Notes: generated from the letters alone by a model not told the origin. A stretch of DNA of 64,000 bases from Phragmites australis (GCF_958298935.1 NC_084924.1:22789819-22853818), one strand, 5' to 3'; shown: positions 1 to 11,805, counted from the first letter of the stretch. Program-made: numbers and translations.

Positions 1-114
1 ATTGCGGAGGTACGAGTCAACGCGCGCAGGAGCTTAGGCGGGCCGGTGAACCAAGATGGAGGCGACATCCGACGTTGCCTAGGGCAGTTGAAGGTGAGGC
101 CGACGGAGAGCAGG
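1..114. other. Unassigned GC-rich left edge
   Basis: GC-rich sequence that does not continue the retrotransposon reading frame starting near 115. The RNase H/integrase linker expected upstream of that frame is not recognisable here. It may be the edge of another insertion or a rearrangement. No open frame or repeat could be assigned. Confidence 0.3.
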
Positions 115-1651
115 CCGGCAAGGAGTTCAAAAAATGAATCTAGGTATGGTGTGTAACACCGAGGTAGTTGCAATGGAAATCGATTCAATACTTGAACAAG
201 ATATAAGAAAGGGTCAGCTTGAAGATGAAAAGATTTTAGAAATCAAGCAGTTGATCAGAGTCGACAAAGCCCTAGATTTCTCTGAGGATGAGCAAGGAAC
301 AGTTTGGTACAAGCACAGAATTTGTGTTCCAGACATAAAGTCTATTCGGGACACCATCTTAAAAGAAGCCCATGATTCAGCGTATTCTATCCACCCTGGA
401 AGTACCAAGATGTATCAAGATCTCAAAGATCAGTATTGGTGGTACGGAATGAAGTGTGCAGTAGCAGAACATGTAGCTTTGTGTGATATCTGTCATCGAG
501 TCAAAGCCGAACACCAAAGACCCGCAGGACTGCTATAGCCATTGAAAATATCTGAATGGAAGTGGGAAGAAATCAGCATGGACTTCGTAGTGGGTCTAGC
601 ACGAACGCAATCAGGATATGATTCTATATGGGTCATTGTTGACCGTCTGACAAAAGTAACTCACTTCATTCCAGTCAAAGAATCTTATCGAGGGCCGAAG
701 TTAGTTGAATTGTATATGTCCAGAATTGTGTGTCTACATGGAGTACCCAAGATAATTGTATCCGATCATGGCAGCCAGTTTACCTCATGGTTCTGGCAAC
801 GATTGCATGAATCTATGGATACAAGATTGAATTTCAGCTCAGCGTACCACCCGCAGACTGACGGACAGACAGAAAGAGTAAATCAAATTCTTGAAGACAT
901 GTTGAGAGCATGTGCACTGAAGAATGGTAACAGTTGGGACAAGAATCTACCGTATGCAGAATTCTCGTACAACAACAGTTATCAAGCTAGTCTCAAGATG
1001 TCCCCTTTTGAAGCCTTATACGGACGGAAATGTAGAACCCCGCAATTCTGGAATCAGACCGGGGAAAGTCAAGTTTTCGGTCCCGAAGTCCTAAGAGAAG
1101 CAGAAAGACAAGTGCAAGAGATCAGAGATAATTTGAAAACAACACAATCAAGACAGAAGAGCTACGCAGATCATCCACGCCGGGAACTAACTTTCGAAGT
1201 AGGAGACTTCGTATATCTCAAAGTATCACCAATCAGAGGTCTACGCAGATTTAAGGTTAAAGGCAAGCTTTCACCTTGGTTTATTGGTCCGTACAAGATT
1301 TTGGGAAGACGAGGAGAAGTAGCTTACCAGCTTGAGTTACCACCTCAACTCTCGGGAGTACACAATGTGTTCCATGTATCGCAGTTGAAGAAGTGCTTAA
1401 GAGTTCCCGAAGAACAGTTGCCAGTAGAAGAACTAGATGTACAAGAAGATCTCTCATATTTTGAATATCCGATTAATATTCTTGAGATATCAGAACGGGT
1501 TACCAGAAACAGGCAAGTCCGAATGTGCAAAGTACAGTGGAAGCATCACTCAGAAGAAGAAGCAACCTGGGAAAGAGAAGATGATCTGAAGACAGAGTTT
1601 CCCCATCTCTTCTTCGATCCTTCCGAATCTCGAGGGCGAGATTCATCCTAA
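115..1651 (+). pseudogene. Ty3/gypsy (Tekay-like) integrase with chromodomain, T1
   Basis: This is the C-terminal end of a Ty3-type polyprotein. An HHCC zinc-binding domain ends in LCDIC-HRVK near 480-505. The integrase core follows, with a first Asp in SMDF, a second in VSDHG and, exactly 35 residues later, the Glu of DGQTE, giving the DD35E triad. The basic C-terminal domain (VGDFVYLKVSPIRG) is followed by HNVFHVSQLKKC and a chromodomain-type tail (CKVQW, then EEEATWE). Integrase inserts the cDNA and the chromodomain is thought to guide target choice. The frame is open from about 115 except for one TAG at 536-538, where homologues read Gln, so a single CAG-to-TAG change breaks it. The second catalytic motif reads SDHG rather than the usual SDRG. 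The frame ends 12 bases before the 3' LTR. Confidence 0.9.
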
Positions 1652-1663
1652 GGGGGGTAGGTT

Positions 1664-4662
1664 TGTAACACCCCAATTTCAATTTTTGCAATAATTTAAA
1701 ATTTTGCTAGAAATTAAATAGGTGGTTGCAATTTTGTTCAATAGGAAAATTAATTTCTAAATTTAAATTGTCCTAGGATAATGTTTGATGCACTCATGCC
1801 ATTATAGATGCATTAAGGCTTTTATTGTGTGGAAAATTTTTCTAAAAATTACTAGAAATCACTCGTTCAAACCCCTTTTTGAAAATTGTTGAAAATCAAA
1901 TTGGAAAAGGAATTTCTAAAAAGAAAAATGCCCTTGGGCCGATTCTCTCTCCCTCGGCCCATCTCCCCTCCCCTTTCTCCTTCTCTCGTGGGTCGCCTCT
2001 TCCTTCCCTGCACCGGCCCGTTGGCCGAGCCGACCCCTTCCACTGCTCCCTCTCTGCGCGCAGGCCCGGCCCCGAGCAGCCAGCCCGAGCCGGACTCTGT
2101 CCAGCGAGCCCCGCCTGAGCCGAGCATCGAGCCGCGGCTCTGCTTCTCCCACCTCCCACCGTCGGCCATTGTTTCCCCAAAATCCACCACCGCCGATTCA
2201 AATCCGAGCCGCCCCACGCACTATCTCGCAAATTAAACATCATTGCCGGGTTCCACGCCCCCTATTCCCTCCTCCCCGACGGTTTCTCCTCTCAATAGCT
2301 CGATTGAATGTGGGAAATCGACGCCACTAAAGGCCATGGCCGCCGGCCATTTTTCTTTAAATTCTGGCCAATCCTCTTCCCCTCTCTCATATATAAGTTG
2401 GCCATCGTCTCCCTTGTGACGTTCCGCGCATTTTGCACCCGTTTCCCCCTTTTCTTCCCCTCGGATTCGAGCCCGACGCCGTCTCCTCCATTGCCACCGG
2501 TGAGAAGCTCATCGCCGCCTTGTTTCACCGTGCCAAACCCCTTTTGACCTTGGTCTTCGCTTCTTTGGTGTCGCAGGACCTCGGGCGACGCTTCCCGACG
2601 CTCCTCGGTGTCTCTCCTGCCACCGGACGCCGTCGCACCGAGCTCCAAGGCCGCCGCCCATTCTTCCCCATCGCCGGCCATCACTCGGACCATCTCCATC
2701 GCCGTGAAGCCTCGGTATAGAATCCCTGCGAGCTCCTCGCTCTTTTGCTCTTTGTCCCGTGAAGAATTGTGGCCGGATGTGTGTTCCGGCGCATCTCTGG
2801 TGAAGCTCCGGTGCCCTGCCGCCGTCAGCCGCTGCCCGCTCCGTCCCGTGCCAGCGGCCGCCGCCCGTTTTGAACCCCGGCCATCTGATCCTGGATGGAC
2901 AGCCCAGATCAGTGGGGCGCATACCCCTTCGGCCCGGTCCATAGTGGACCCATGGACCGGCCTCCAGGCCGTGCTCCATGGGCCCATAAACCTATTCCAT
3001 GCAATTTTTCCATTGAAAAATAATGTTGTTTTGTTTTATGACGTCATAATTAGAATTTCCAGTATAAAATCAATTCAGGTTTTTCTCTGAAAATCATGTA
3101 AAATTTGCAGTTAAGCCCCTAAAACTTCAAAAGCTCAATACTTTTTGCTCGTAGCTTCGATTTGGGCGATTTTTTGCGCCCAAATGTTCGTAGCGACGTG
3201 TAGAATCTTTTTATAGGGTTTTTTCTTAGATTCTGTATCGTCTGGTGTACTTCTCTTAGAAGTTTGTTCTGTGTGTGCTTTTTCGGTCTGTCGTTTAGGA
3301 GCTGAGCAGTTCGGCAATCTCGAAGACCAAGCTTTTGAGAACGTTGAGTAGCACCCTGTCGAAGGCAAGTGTTCTTGAGCATATTTATCCTGTTTTTGAA
3401 TTTGCAGGTGTAGTTTTTAACCTTCAAAATGCATGCTTGTCTAAACATGAATCCTATGTTAGGGTTTACTAGTTTTGAGTCAATATTTTCCTTGTCGCCG
3501 TTGTTCATCATGTTATGAAAATGGGTAGTTTATGCTAGCGCAGTCTTGGTTGGGAAATCTTAATATTGATTAATGAACTATGCAACAATGTTGGGAGATG
3601 GTAATTCTTTTTGTAGCAACATGGTATAGGTTATCCCCAACAGAATGGATGGTTTGAGGTGGAGCCTATGGCATGTTTGTGTTTGTATCTGTGTGGGGTC
3701 CTAAGGACCGGTTCTTGGGCATGTAACCAAGTTTTATCCGCACAACCACGAGGCCTATATGGGTACGGCCTGACCAACTAATTAGTCACCTTCTAACTTA
3801 GTGGGCACCATAGGTCGGTATAAGTGGCACAAGAGGGGGCTTCTACAGCAATATAATTGCCTATTAGTGGTGAAACCTCAGTGGGTGCCTGCGGGTTAGA
3901 GGGAGCTTTGTAAAGACCTTGTAGTGACACCCCGACTCCACACCCCGGATGTTTGGAGCAACAAGGGAATCACGACTCATGGGGAAAGCAGTGCAAACTC
4001 TGCAGAGTGTCAATCTGGTCGATCAACCGTGCTCACGGATAAGAGCGAGCTTGGACTTCTTCAGGATTAGTTGGGGTCAGGGTTTGGTATGGTGGGTTGG
4101 GGTAGCCAGGTAATGAAATTATCTGGTGAGTCTTGGTAGTCGGATGGAGTCCGATGAGTCAAACCTTTGGATACAGTCGTGTCTCCTCACTTAGTAAATA
4201 GGATGCCTGATGTTGGAGTCATAGGCAGATCGTAGTTGCTTAGTGCTGTTAGCCAGTGTCAAAGCTGTTCCTTGACTTAAGCCGCATATCATGTTTTCCC
4301 TATGCTTGTGGAGTACAATCTTTGTACTCACACTTGTTGTCCCCTACCCTGCATTCTACCGCCGTTCAGAAGCTGGCAATGAAGTTGGAGCTTTCGACGA
4401 CGACTTCGACCCAGAGCTGCTGTTCTAGGCTGTGTTGCCCCCGGTCGACGCCTGTGGAAGATGGAGCCGCTGGCGCTGAAGACCCTTTAGTTTCCCCGCT
4501 GTATTTTCTCTAGACCCTCGAGTCCTTTTGTATTAAGTTAAATACGATGTTATAATAAAGGCACTGTAATGATATTACTAATGATGTAAGCACATGTATG
4601 AAACTTGATCCTGGCATACATGTGTTGTGCCCGGTTTTGTTTGTTTAAAACTGGGTGTTACA
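1664..4662 (+). repeat. 3' LTR of T1 (2999 bp)
   Basis: Starts TGTAACACC directly after a G-rich tract and ends GGGTGTTACA, the usual termini of grass Tekay/Del LTRs. Positions 1920-2980 are GC-rich and open in several frames on both strands, which I take as base composition and not genes. A block at 3299-3376 is conserved in the other Tekay LTRs of this window (see findings). An AATAAA at 4554-4559 is a candidate polyadenylation signal about 100 bases before the LTR end. Confidence 0.85.
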
Positions 4663-4667
4663 GGCAT

Positions 4668-6568
4668 GCATCGCTAGACGTGGCGATACTAGAATTACTC
4701 CCTCAACAAACTAGTACCGCTTACAATCCCGCTCGCTCACACCATCGATGTCCACGCCCACAAAGCCACAACTGCGAAGGTATTCAGCTCGCCTTATCAT
4801 TAGATTGGCATGTGGTGAGTAAGGTAATTGCTAAAGCCAACTACTCCGATGATCGGCCTTAAACGATGCAAGTGGACTACGGTGTCCGGGTTCCCTTCCC
4901 GAACTACCCCCGGACTTTCCTTGAGGGCAAATGACACCCCTAACACCGCCCACATCTCGTTTCATACTCACCACTTGACCAACCAACACCAACAACCCAA
5001 CACGGTAACTATTGTGAAATTAATTTAACCTATAGCTCACGAACGATGGGATATTCCACCGCTCGACTTCTACCGAGGACCTCTGCATTGCTAAGCATCT
5101 TGCATCACTTTTAAGTTAGACCTTATCATAAATAAACCCAGGCTACAAGGATATAGATCAACAATAATTCAAGGTAAAGACAATACGATCAACATAGGTT
5201 CTACCCACAAAAGCCCGACATCGACTTCCTATACATGCAAACCTATACATAAGCATAATTTATCAATATTTAGATGTTATTCAATTCAATTGATAGGGTT
5301 CAATATGATAGATGCTTTCCTCGATGCAATGGCTCACAAAGGTGGGGTGCCTCTGGATCACCCTCGCTCGCTGAGATCGTCAGTTTGGCGATCTCTAAAA
5401 AGAATAACGCGTGCAATATAATGAGTATGAATGAAGTGTAAATATATATGCCAAATATGCATATAATGTATGAAGACATTTTTTCTAGATATAACAAGTC
5501 ATAAGGAAACTAGAAAAATTGGATTCATCAATTTTGGAATTATGATGAATTAACGGTGAATTAATGAAGCTTTAACATAATTAATTAATCACAGAAATTT
5601 AATTCATTATTTCATGGCTGGGGATATTTTTAATAGGTAGAGTAGGTTATTATGAAACCAATAAAATTTGTTTCATAATTTTTGGAGCTACAGAGAATTT
5701 ATTATGAATTTTACAAGTTTTAGCAAGCAGTAACTGTGCTGTCTGGGTATACAGCGGTCAGACCGCCAAAGAGTCATTGTTAGACCGCCTGAAACGCGGT
5801 CAGACCACCTCCATGCGACGATTTAGGCGACATTTGGAGTGGGGACTTGGACCTAGAGTACCACATTGACTTCCTCTACCACGTAGGACAATATGTATAC
5901 ACCGAAATCGACCAAAACTCAGCTATTGCTTCTAATTCATCAAAAACTCATGAACTTCAACCCTAACTCCAAATTCTTGGATTTCGACCAACCAATTCAC
6001 GCATCCATGTCATGGGAGCCTAGGAGACTCACCCAAGATGTTTTGCCGAGCTTGAGGACCATTGGTTGAAGAAGGAAACGGAGGAAATCGCTCGGGAGAC
6101 GAAGAAATCCAGTGTTCTTCACATTTCGACTCTAAACACCAAAAAATATCAAATCTGGCCCAAATCCTTCAGGAAGGGTACCACATGCTCACCTTGATTT
6201 GGCTCCTAGAGCGCGGATTTGAGGGAGAAATGGAGAGAGTGCTTGAGAGAGGAGAGAGGGGGCAGCTCCCTGAGGTGTGGCCGGTTGGGAGTGGAGAGAG
6301 GAGCACATGGGGGAGTGAGGGAACAGGTGGGGCTGCTGCTCAAGTGGAGGGAGAGATGGTGCGATTAGTCGGTGGGCCCACGTACAAGAGAGAGAAGTCC
6401 GTTTGACTGCGAATTCAATTCTTTTCTCTCTCGAATTTCTTTCTCTCATCCAATTGATGTCAAACGAAGTGCTCTAGTGTGCAAAATAATTTACCTCAAA
6501 ATTAATTATGACGCTAATGATGCATGATTAAAGCTTAATCACGCGATTATGGAATTTGGGACGTGACA
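4668..6568 (-). repeat. L4: part of a minus-strand Tekay-like LTR
   Basis: Resembles the T3 LTR on the same strand (for example the shared CTCACGAACGATGG near 5036 and 12552) and ends on the plus strand in GGGACGTGACA, an LTR 5' terminus in reverse. No polypurine tract or integrase follows. The next base resumes the TNP1-like frame of CACTA-B, so 6568 is the outer end of this element or of a solo LTR. The expected duplication is CTTGT at 6569-6573. The other end lies left of T1, outside the window. No gene was seen; GC-rich frames near 6060-6450 are compositional. Confidence 0.65.
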
Positions 6569-7244
6569 CTTGTACTCCGCAAAGGCTTGCCAATGATCTT
6601 CCAGTTGTGGCCACTTGCGGAAATCTGGTGTTGTACTTTTCTGCACATACGTTCTGTTCAGTATCCCCTTCCAGTTCTTAAATGAAAGGCCCATGATCAT
6701 TATCGTCTTACGCTTAACTACTTCCATATATGTCCGTTCAAGGAAGTCAAAATTCTCTAATATCTTGGGCCACAAGATGTCGTTCTTGATCGAATCACGA
6801 ACCACGTGCTAATCACCTCGTTCGTCAGTCCACAATCTGTAGCTGATGAGCATGTGATTCTTAACAGCAATCCCACAGACTAACTTGTATGGCCCCAGAA
6901 CTCTCTCAGGTGCAGTTGGCTCCCCTGCTGGTGAGACCTTTGGGATCACAAATCATCCCGTAGGTATCTTCGAGGGACCGCAGACACGATGCCGCTCCTG
7001 GGATTGCTCATTGTCATGACCCTCCGGAGCATCAAGCATCTGCGCATAAGCGAAAAACTATTGGGAACCTATACGATAATATGTAGAACAGATGCATTCA
7101 TCTACTTATGAATTACGTCATCGCCTCTACATTCCTCTGTTTATTCCAGTTGAGATAGTGGCTCGGGCTACCTTCTTCAATGTTTGACGGCGGAACTACA
7201 TCTCCTTCAGGCACCTGGACCGGATCAGTGGTTGGTGGTGCCAT
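6569..7244 (-). pseudogene. TNP1-like CACTA protein fragment, CACTA-B
   Basis: Read right to left, an exon starts with ATG at 7244 (MAPPTTDP) and runs to about 7113. A probable intron ends at a CAG near 7040. The next exon carries a conserved block (PTAPERVLGPYKLVCG, then LISYRLWTDERGD), one in-frame stop near 6811, and a Transposase_24-like region (ENFDF, FKNWKGILN, WPQLEDHWQAF). Such proteins are encoded beside the transposase in grass CACTA elements and are thought to bind subterminal repeats. The frame is cut at 6568 by LTR L4, so the C-terminus is missing. Splice sites are guesses. Confidence 0.6.
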
Positions 7245-8928
7245 CCCTTCCTGGAAGTTCTGTATGCAATGATGATGAGCGGTTGAGTATTCTATAGATA
7301 GAGATAAAGCTGACGAGGGAGGGAGAGAGGCTATCAAAAGAGTGAGATAACCATGAAGGAGTCAATAGATAGAATGCATACACATACAATATTGTAATTT
7401 AGTACATTATGACCACATTTAACAAAAAGATGTCACATCTTACAAAGCAAAATAGACATAAAGGTACTAACAATTGACACATTGATCTTACAAGTTACAT
7501 CATCTTACATATTAAAATAATGATGATTACAACTAGGACTAGGATTATAATATCTTTACACGTGACATCACACTTCTTCTTATTTTCAAAGTTAGCCAAT
7601 TTTAGCTCGGCTTGGATGATTTGACTGTTATATGCCAGAACATCTTCATCTTTGGACTTGTATCCATTCTAACATGCTCCTTTGAATCCATTAACTTGTG
7701 CGTGGCATTCCTCCCAACTAGAGAACACACCACTTTGCCTACCACGATGGACAACATACCATGTCATAGCAATCTTAAATTTCAGAGAATATGCAAAAAT
7801 GATATGCTACAAACCACACTAATGCTCTCTGAACTAGTATTGCACTGGATAGCCAAACCAGCTAGTATTTCAAAAGCATGAATTATACCACATATCAAAA
7901 TACAAGAGAATATTCAAGAGTATTCATTACACATGATATTGAGATAAAAAGACAACAAGCCATAAAGGATAGTATCTCCCATCATGTATACAGAAAATAG
8001 TGGACCATAGGAACATAATTTTTGTAAAAGTGCTCTTAGATATTGAGTAACAATTGGCCCCAGAACTATTAAAGTTCTGTTCCCTAATTGTTCTAGTAAA
8101 TACATCATAGACAAGGCAATGTTTCTGAGATTTCAGCTAGCAAATAGAACCTGATCTAGTTCTTCAAAATTTATGACATCATCATGGACATGGATGCTAT
8201 GCCAACAAAGTGCACAAACTCTGAACAGAACAAATAAGAAGTGCCGAGGTAGGAGAACTAAATATCAATTTGCAAAATGGCTACTCAGAAAAGCTAACAT
8301 AACAGTTTACCAAGTATAAAGTATATTAGATAGACTTTGAACTCATAGCAGTAGACATCTGGGGATTAATTTAACGTGTATTGCACTGGATAGCCAAACC
8401 AATTTGGATTTCTTAGTGTACAGGTATAGAACCGAACATACAACAAGTAACATCTAGGTCTATGCTAGTATACTCAGAAATCAAGCCTAGTCTCAGTGTA
8501 TTCTTTCATCATAGAGCATAAAGCACATGTAACCTACTATCCAGATTAATAGAGTAGGGAGGGAGGTGATAATAAAATTTACCTTTGCTCTATCGGTCGA
8601 CGAGGCAGGAGGGCGCGTACGATCGGGGCACGAGCGGGATGGGGGACGGTGGCATTGGGGATGGAGACGACGGCCTCTGAGACTGAGACAGTGGGGCTCC
8701 AGGGAAGGGGACGGTGGCCTCTCAGATGGGGACAGCAGGGTTCCGGGGACAGCGTCCTCCAGGATGGGGACGACGGGGCCCTGGGGACAGCTGTGTCAGG
8801 GAGGATGTGGCGGGAGGCATTTCGACGCGGAGGGCACATGCCTGGAAATTTTTTCTAAGTCTCAGAGGGCGGGCATCGAGCAATTATTTATGGGAGGGCT
8901 TTCATTGCCTGCTCAATATGAGCACCGA
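7245..8928. other. CACTA-B interval without a recognisable gene
   Basis: AT-rich sequence from 7340 to 8560 looks like intron or leader of the TNP1-like gene. A 24-bp direct repeat containing TTGCACTGGATAGCCAAACC occurs at 7838-7861 and 8378-8401. Positions 8580-8840 are strongly GC-rich with GGGGAC-type repeats and give frames on both strands that I do not regard as genes. Confidence 0.5.
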
Positions 8929-9375
8929 TAGTGAAATAGTACCTTCACTACCGGCTCAATAGGACGACCGGCTCAATGAAAGTAGTTTCACCACTAGTCC
9001 AATATGTCCACCGGCAGTGAAACCCCTTTCGCTGTTGGTACCACGGGGTACCAAAAATTTGTTTTAGTTTCTCACGCGTGCCCAAATAATTGAACCCACG
9101 ATCTGCACCAAGTAAGAACGGACAAACCGCTGGGCTACTCAAGAGTTTTCAATTGAGGTTGTACTATCTATATTTATTAATATTCTGTTGACCTAAAATA
9201 CAAATATATATTTATTTAAATTTGAAATAGTACCTTTACTGCTGGCTCAATAGGACGACCGGCAGTGAAACTACTTTCACTGTCCATCGGCAGTGAATCC
9301 TCTTTCACTGTTGGTACTGCAGGGTGCAAAAAATTTGTTTTAGTTTCACGCGCGCAGAGAAATTGAAGCTTCCAT
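8929..9375. repeat. Duplicated subterminal-type repeat block inside CACTA-B
   Basis: Two related copies at about 8929-9105 and 9225-9375. Each begins GAAATAGTACC, carries ACCGGCTCAAT or CGGCAGTGAA motifs, then a GGTAC-containing stretch and the shared AAAAATTTGTTTTAGTTTC. The motifs match the terminal array at 11806-12073, but this block lies between the TNP2 and TNP1 remnants. Confidence 0.65.
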
Positions 9376-9688
9376 AGAGGTACAATTGCATATAAAACAA
9401 ATTCATACATTGTAATTAAAAAATTTAGCTACTTTGTCTTAACGATTTACCCTTCATTATGATCACGGCGTACATAGGAAGGTTCGTCGGTGTCTTCCAT
9501 GGGACCATTGTAGTCTTCCTCGTCAACAACATTCTACACTCCGACAATCCTTCTTTTTACTTGAAGAACCACTTGGCGCTCCCCTAGTTAGCCGGGTCTA
9601 GGTCCTTCACATAGAAGACTTACATAACATCATTCCCAAGTATGAATGGTTCTTCCTTGTATCCAACGAGTTTTTGGTCCACTGTAGT

Positions 9689-11119
9689 TGTCAGAGGATG
9701 AACTCCTCAAGCAGGGATCCGGTGGGATCCCCTTTGAGATTCGGCCGGGGGGATGATTCTGAATCTGTATTGTGGGTGAAATAAATGGGCGTAAATGCGA
9801 GGCAGGTGGGATGGAAGGGTCGAATGCAGAATGCAGTAAATGCTCAGGAGGTTTTTAGACAAGTTCGGGCTGCACTGAGCGTAATACCCTACTCCTGTGT
9901 GTATGCTATAAATGCTATGAGAATGTCTCTCAGAGATGTTGCTGGTTAATATTTGTCTAGCCTAGAGCTTTGGGCTCATTTTTCTTCGGTGATCTCAGCT
10001 TCTGTGCTTGTACTGGACCTCTGTCTTCTTCCTCGGCTTCCTTCTTGTCTCCGAAATCCCCCCTTCTCCAGGAGGCCGCCCCGCATTAAATACTTGCCGG
10101 CGGAAGCATGCCCAGAAAGGGAGGGCACGAGTTGCAAGGCGCCATAAATGGAAAGCAACCATCATAGGCTGCTGTGCGAAGTGACGGGGAGGGTTGAAAA
10201 CGCACCCTCGTCTGGTCTTGTTCGTCATGATGCCGTTCTGCAACGGGCGCCGCGGAGAGGGCCCACCGGGCAGCCACTGAACGGCCCGGCGTGCCTGCTC
10301 GGTCTTGTACACCTGACACAGCAAGGCGGCAGGCCCGCCATGGGCTTCTTGATGTTATCCCGAGGCGCGCCGGATGACGCTGGATGGGACCCATGCATTA
10401 AATGTTTCCACGCCTCTTTGGCAGGCCATAGCAGGGACTGACAACAAGCATGGAGAAGCAGTTGGAAGTGACAGGCCACGCGCCCTCTTAAATGCAGCAT
10501 CGGGCCTTTCACCGGTTGACACCTCACCGTTGGACCTCTGTGGGGGCCATTGGCGAAGGACTTCTGAGGTCATCAGGGAACCGAGTACTTGAGGGTCACT
10601 GTTCACAGCCCCGAGCACTCTCTCCCGGATATGCCCTTTCTTGGCCCTCGGGGAACCAAGTGCTCGGGGGCCACTGCTCACGGCCCCGAGCACTCTCTCC
10701 CGGAATTGGCTGTTCGGGTCCTTGGGGAACCGAGTGCTCGGGGGCCACTGTTCACGGCCCCGAGCACTCTCTCCCGGAACTAACTTGCTTGGGTCCTCGG
10801 GGTACTTGGGTGCTCGGGGGCCACTGTTCGCAGCCCCGAGCACACCCTTCCCGGTACTCGGTGTTTCTGGTAGTCGGGGGACTTGAGTACCCGAGGGCCA
10901 CTGTTCACGGCCCCGAGCACTCTCTTCCCGGCGCTTGGTCTTCTCGGGTCATCGGGGAACTCGGGTACTCAGGGATCACTGTTAATGGCCCCGAGCACCC
11001 TGTCTTGGGACTTAGTCTTCTCGTACCTCGCGGAGATGATCCCTGCAGGAGGGCGCCACATGGCAAACTGCTGATCTGGCCTTGGGACTCGGGGACCCCT
11101 GGTTCCTGTGTCACCGACA
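9689..11119. mobile_element. Solo LTR S1 (1431 bp), TSD GTAGT
   Basis: Begins TGTCAGAGGATG and ends CACCGACA. It is flanked by perfect 5-bp duplications GTAGT at 9684-9688 and 11120-11124, and it interrupts a TNP2 frame that resumes on the other side. There is no internal domain, so it is a solo LTR left by LTR-LTR recombination. It belongs to the same family as S2 (shared TTCGGCC-GGGGGA, GTAATACCCTACTCCTGT and CCCCTGGTTCCTG segments). A TATA-like run near 10087 and the position of the hairpin array suggest transcription on the minus strand, with the array in U3, but this is uncertain. Confidence 0.9.
10570..11000. repeat. Tandem hairpin array in S1
   Basis: About six imperfect units roughly 60-80 bp apart. 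Each contains GTGCTCGGGGGCC, a short loop and GGCCCCGAGCAC, so each unit is a GC-rich inverted repeat with ~12-bp arms. The phase leaves long open frames on both strands that are not genes. Confidence 0.85.
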
Positions 11120-11339
11120 GTAGTCATACCATACTTGTCGATCTTCACACCCCCTGGGAGTTTGACCCATTGGCATCAGAAAAGAGGAACCTTTAACACT
11201 CCATAGTCGAGCTTCCAGATCTCCTCTATAAATCCGTAGTAGGTCTGCCTATTTTCATTGCAGTCGTAGGAATCTATACGGACACCGCTATTTTGGTTGG
11301 AGCTTTTACTATCTTGAGCTCTTGTATAAAATGTATAGC

Positions 11340-11805
11340 CATTTATGTCATATCCTTGGAATGTGAAGATTGCAGTTGACGGTCCGTGAGCCTACACATT
11401 CAACTGAGCACACTCTATCTGCTTATCTATTACCTGTCTATGTAACCAGGTGCCAAAATGATCCCAGTGCTAAATATAGGATTAACCTTGGGGACTTCAA
11501 CTTACTTGAGCTCAAGAGGCTCCTGCTAGTAGCTTGCTTGCTGTTGGGGAAAAATCCAGAGTTCACTTGCCCTAAAAAATGAAAAAAGGGCAAATGAGCA
11601 AATGGAGAGGAAAGAAAGTATTTTGTTTGGATAGCTAGAGAGAGTTCATCTAGACCTCCTTCTTGACCAAAATTCAGCTTGAGTGGTGGGGGAATCAATG
11701 TGGGAGAAGGGATGAAGTGGTTGTTTCCATAGGAGATTTTATGAGGGAGAGAGTACTGAAATGGCTCTGTTAGTTCAAGGTAGAAGAAGGTGGGGAAGAG
11801 GAAGA
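11340..11805. other. CACTA-B leader sequence, no gene seen
   Basis: Lies between the TNP2 remnant and the terminal repeat array. By position it should be the 5' leader of CACTA-B with most of the transposase gene deleted. I see no conserved protein frame. Confidence 0.4.

Larger units (their letters stand above)
115..4662 (+). mobile_element. T1: truncated Tekay-like LTR retrotransposon, plus strand
   Basis: The right part of a Ty3/gypsy chromovirus: integrase with chromodomain, a purine tract at about 1651-1660, then one complete ~3.0-kb LTR. Gag, protease, RT and the 5' LTR lie outside the window or are lost. The LTR end at 4662 is followed by sequence resembling the middle of a minus-strand LTR (L4), so T1 inserted into L4. 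GGCAT at 4663-4667 should be the target-site duplication, but its partner is outside the window. Confidence 0.82.
9447..11330 (-). pseudogene. TNP2-type CACTA transposase, C-terminal remnant, split by solo LTR S1
   Basis: Read right to left, positions 11330 to 11120 encode a DUF4216-type block (NSGVRIDSYD, YYGFIEEIWKLDYG, KVPLF, then a TGA, CQWVKLPGG, KIDKYGMT). After the 1.43-kb insertion the frame resumes at 9688 and runs through FYVKDLDP, VVLQVKRRIVGV and NVVDEEDY to a stop at 9447-9449. TNP2 catalyses CACTA excision and integration; this C-terminal region is typical of grass members. The catalytic part is absent, so this was already a deletion derivative. Several stops and frameshifts are present. 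Confidence 0.75.

Noticed and set aside
2292..2987. 231-codon minus-strand open frame in the T1 LTR
   Set aside because: GC-rich LTR sequence is open in several frames on both strands; no conserved motif, and other Tekay LTRs have different frames in the same place.
5300..5497. Possible small membrane protein on the minus strand
   Set aside because: AT-rich LTR sequence; only its C-terminal end overlaps the conserved Tekay block.
8566..8931. Gly/Arg-rich frame in CACTA-B
   Set aside because: GGGGAC-type simple repeats; it lies in a leader, not a gene.
10492..11196. 234-codon frame with repeated peptide HGPEHSLP
   Set aside because: Produced by the tandem hairpin array in solo LTR S1, which is open in many frames.
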